Part shown: positions 63,057 through 64,000 of the stretch, piece by piece | Numbering within the stretch: position 1 is the first letter of the stretch | How the letters are laid out: every line of letters starts with the position of its first letter | Source of the DNA: Blautia wexlerae | Lineage (GTDB): Bacteria > Bacillota > Clostridia > Lachnospirales > Lachnospiraceae | Assembly: GCF_013300825.1 (NCBI RefSeq) | Contig: NZ_JAAIMY010000007.1 | Location: 54,376 to 118,375, forward strand | Length of the DNA stretch: 64,000 bases | Reading direction: 5' to 3' | Program-made: the position numbers and the translations under genes | The notes under the pieces: generated by a model | What the model saw: the letters and a program-made list of their open reading frames with translations, nothing else | Database searches by the model: none | What the model was told of the DNA's origin: nothing

Positions 63057-63314
63057 TTATTTATCAAAATCAGTTTCAAATACGCCTTCCGGAGTACGCA
63101 TTATCAGTAAACCGAGATTGAATTCATCATCCATTACAGTAATATGATATTCGAAAATAACATCATCTTCAAATTTAGAAAGTAAAACGTAAGAACCATT
63201 CTCTTTTCCCTCAATTTGGTCGCAGATATCTCCGTAAACCGTTTCACCGAAAATTGCTCTTGGATATCCTGCATCTTTAATTTTTTGCTCAATTATTCTG
63301 TATAATTCTTCCAT
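63057..63314 (-). CDS. Small conserved hypothetical protein
   Basis: An 85-residue acidic protein: YRIIEQKIKDAGYPRAIFG, then VYGDICDQIEGKENGSYVLL, KFEDDVIFEYHITVMDDEFN, ending FETDFDK. No domain recognised, no membrane segment. TAGGAGATG upstream of the ATG at 63314 supports translation. It lies in the 160-base-plus interval between the recombinase and the P-loop gene, both small minus-strand genes. Confidence 0.6.
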   Translation of the reverse strand: MEELYRIIEQKIKDAGYPRAIFGETVYGDICDQIEGKENGSYVLLSKFEDDVIFEYHITVMDDEFNLGLLIMRTPEGVFETDFDK

Positions 63315-63461
63315 TATCTTTCATCTCCTAATATTTATTGTTTCTCCATGATAACAGGTATGATTGCAAAATGCAATAAAAAGGATATCTGCTGAAAATA
63401 TTTTAACAGGTATCCTTTTTATTTATGTTATGTAGTTTTTAGTATTAATAATAAAAGATGG

Positions 63462-63881
63462 TTATAAAGCTACACCGATCTTATCGTGGAGCATTTCAGG
63501 AATCTCTTCTTTGTCTAAAGATACGCTAATTACAAAAGTAACATTAAATTGTTTACCAATCTCATCTAACTGTCCCAGAGTGCCTGTAATGTCTTTATCT
63601 TCCAATTTTGCTACTTTAAGGAAACTGTCAAGATAAATCTGCTCAAGATCGTGATCCTGAGAAAGGATACCACAGATAAATCCTACAAATTCATCTGCAT
63701 TCTTAATAGGGAATCCGGATACATCAATAAGACGTACTTTATTGTTGAGTTCATACATATGTTTTGTGCTCTTGTCTAAGTAGACAATACTTCCATTTGC
63801 CTCTTTTACTGCACCATTTACTTTATCTAACAGTACTTTTGTTTTGCCCTTGCCTTTCTTTCCTACAATCAGTTCAACCAT
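63462..63881 (-). CDS. Small P-loop ATP-binding protein
   Basis: A 139-residue protein opening MVELIVGKKGKGKTKVLLDK (Walker A), with IVYLDKSTKHMYEL and LEQIYLDSFLK (Walker B-like). It resembles short P-loop proteins sometimes annotated as twitching-motility PilT-like in Lachnospiraceae, but it lacks the rest of PilT. The ATG at 63881 follows GGAGG; an upstream start would add only MSKEENS. Function unknown. The remaining window to 64000 is AT-rich, with no gene seen. Confidence 0.7.
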   Translation of the reverse strand: MVELIVGKKGKGKTKVLLDKVNGAVKEANGSIVYLDKSTKHMYELNNKVRLIDVSGFPIKNADEFVGFICGILSQDHDLEQIYLDSFLKVAKLEDKDITGTLGQLDEIGKQFNVTFVISVSLDKEEIPEMLHDKIGVAL

Positions 63882-64000
63882 GCTGTTTTCCTCCTTAGAC
63901 ACATATAATATTAATTTAGACTAAAAACTTTAATTAATATGTTTTATATTATAGTGCATATTATTCAAAAACACAAGTGGTATTTACATTTTTTTGTGAA

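Overview
The window looks like chromosomal DNA of a low-to-mid GC, gut-type Lachnospiraceae (Blautia/Ruminococcus-like) Firmicute. The clues are AGGAGG ribosome-binding sites, the gene order rplU-prp-rpmA-obg-yhbY-nadD-yqeK-rsfS-lexA, a YggS-SepF-YlmH cluster, secreted Big2-repeat and choline-binding-like repeat proteins, and FeoA-FeoA-FeoB. Genus assignment is inference. I see no rRNA, tRNA, CRISPR array, IS element or prophage.

Region 1 (1-4778) is a cell-surface block: a cut-off transglutaminase-like protein, a small secreted repeat protein, an MBOAT O-acyltransferase, its DHHW/AlgJ-type partner (broken by a +1 frameshift) and a secreted SH3 protein.

Region 2 (about 4980-27430) is metal biology and is the most interesting part. 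It holds DUF2325, feoA, feoA, feoB and a Cys-rich FeoB-associated peptide; an atypical Fur-family regulator; a DUF6110 protein with a P-type metal ATPase; a DtxR/IdeR-type repressor; and a zinc/cadmium efflux set (HMA protein, CadA-type ATPase, ArsR/CadC-type sensor). A flavin-based extracytosolic electron-transfer locus follows: a Gx-transporter (EetB-like) protein, two Tp47-like Big2 proteins, an FMN-binding membrane protein, a NapH-like membrane iron-sulfur protein, an ApbE flavin transferase, a protein with three FMN-binding domains, and an HMA protein. Ten perfect copies of the palindrome TTAG-N6-CTAA lie in front of DUF2325, feoA, feoB, the electron-transfer genes, apbE and enolase, and nowhere else that I found. 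They look like operators of the DtxR-type protein encoded in the same region. My reading is an iron-starvation regulon in which a flavinylated electron chain reduces extracellular Fe(III) for uptake by FeoB. Two Tp47-like proteins carry D-x-x-T-x-A-T motifs resembling the ApbE flavinylation signal.

Region 3 (25431-40814) is mixed: an M56/BlaR1-like sensor protease without a BlaI gene, enolase with a structured leader, a serine beta-lactamase-like protein, citrate synthase with an attenuator-like leader, an acyl-CoA thioesterase, a secreted metallo-beta-lactamase-fold protein, an XRE regulator, an Asp/Ser-rich secreted protein, a GH13 amylase with an odd C-terminal tail, RidA and a nuclease-like/P-loop fusion.

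Region 4 (40936-60950) is housekeeping: a B12-radical SAM pair, an RNase G-like protein, the L21-L27-Obg-LexA cluster, the YggS-SepF-YlmH-AroB-LspA-RluD cluster, a cytidylate kinase-like protein, an AI-2E family exporter and a secreted M23 peptidase with many cell-wall-binding repeats. Region 5 (61126-64000) has a thioesterase, a lone tyrosine recombinase and two small minus-strand genes.

Two dispersed intergenic repeat families run through the window: a TATAGCAATCCT...AATAATGCAT element and a GTTACTGTTCACT hairpin.
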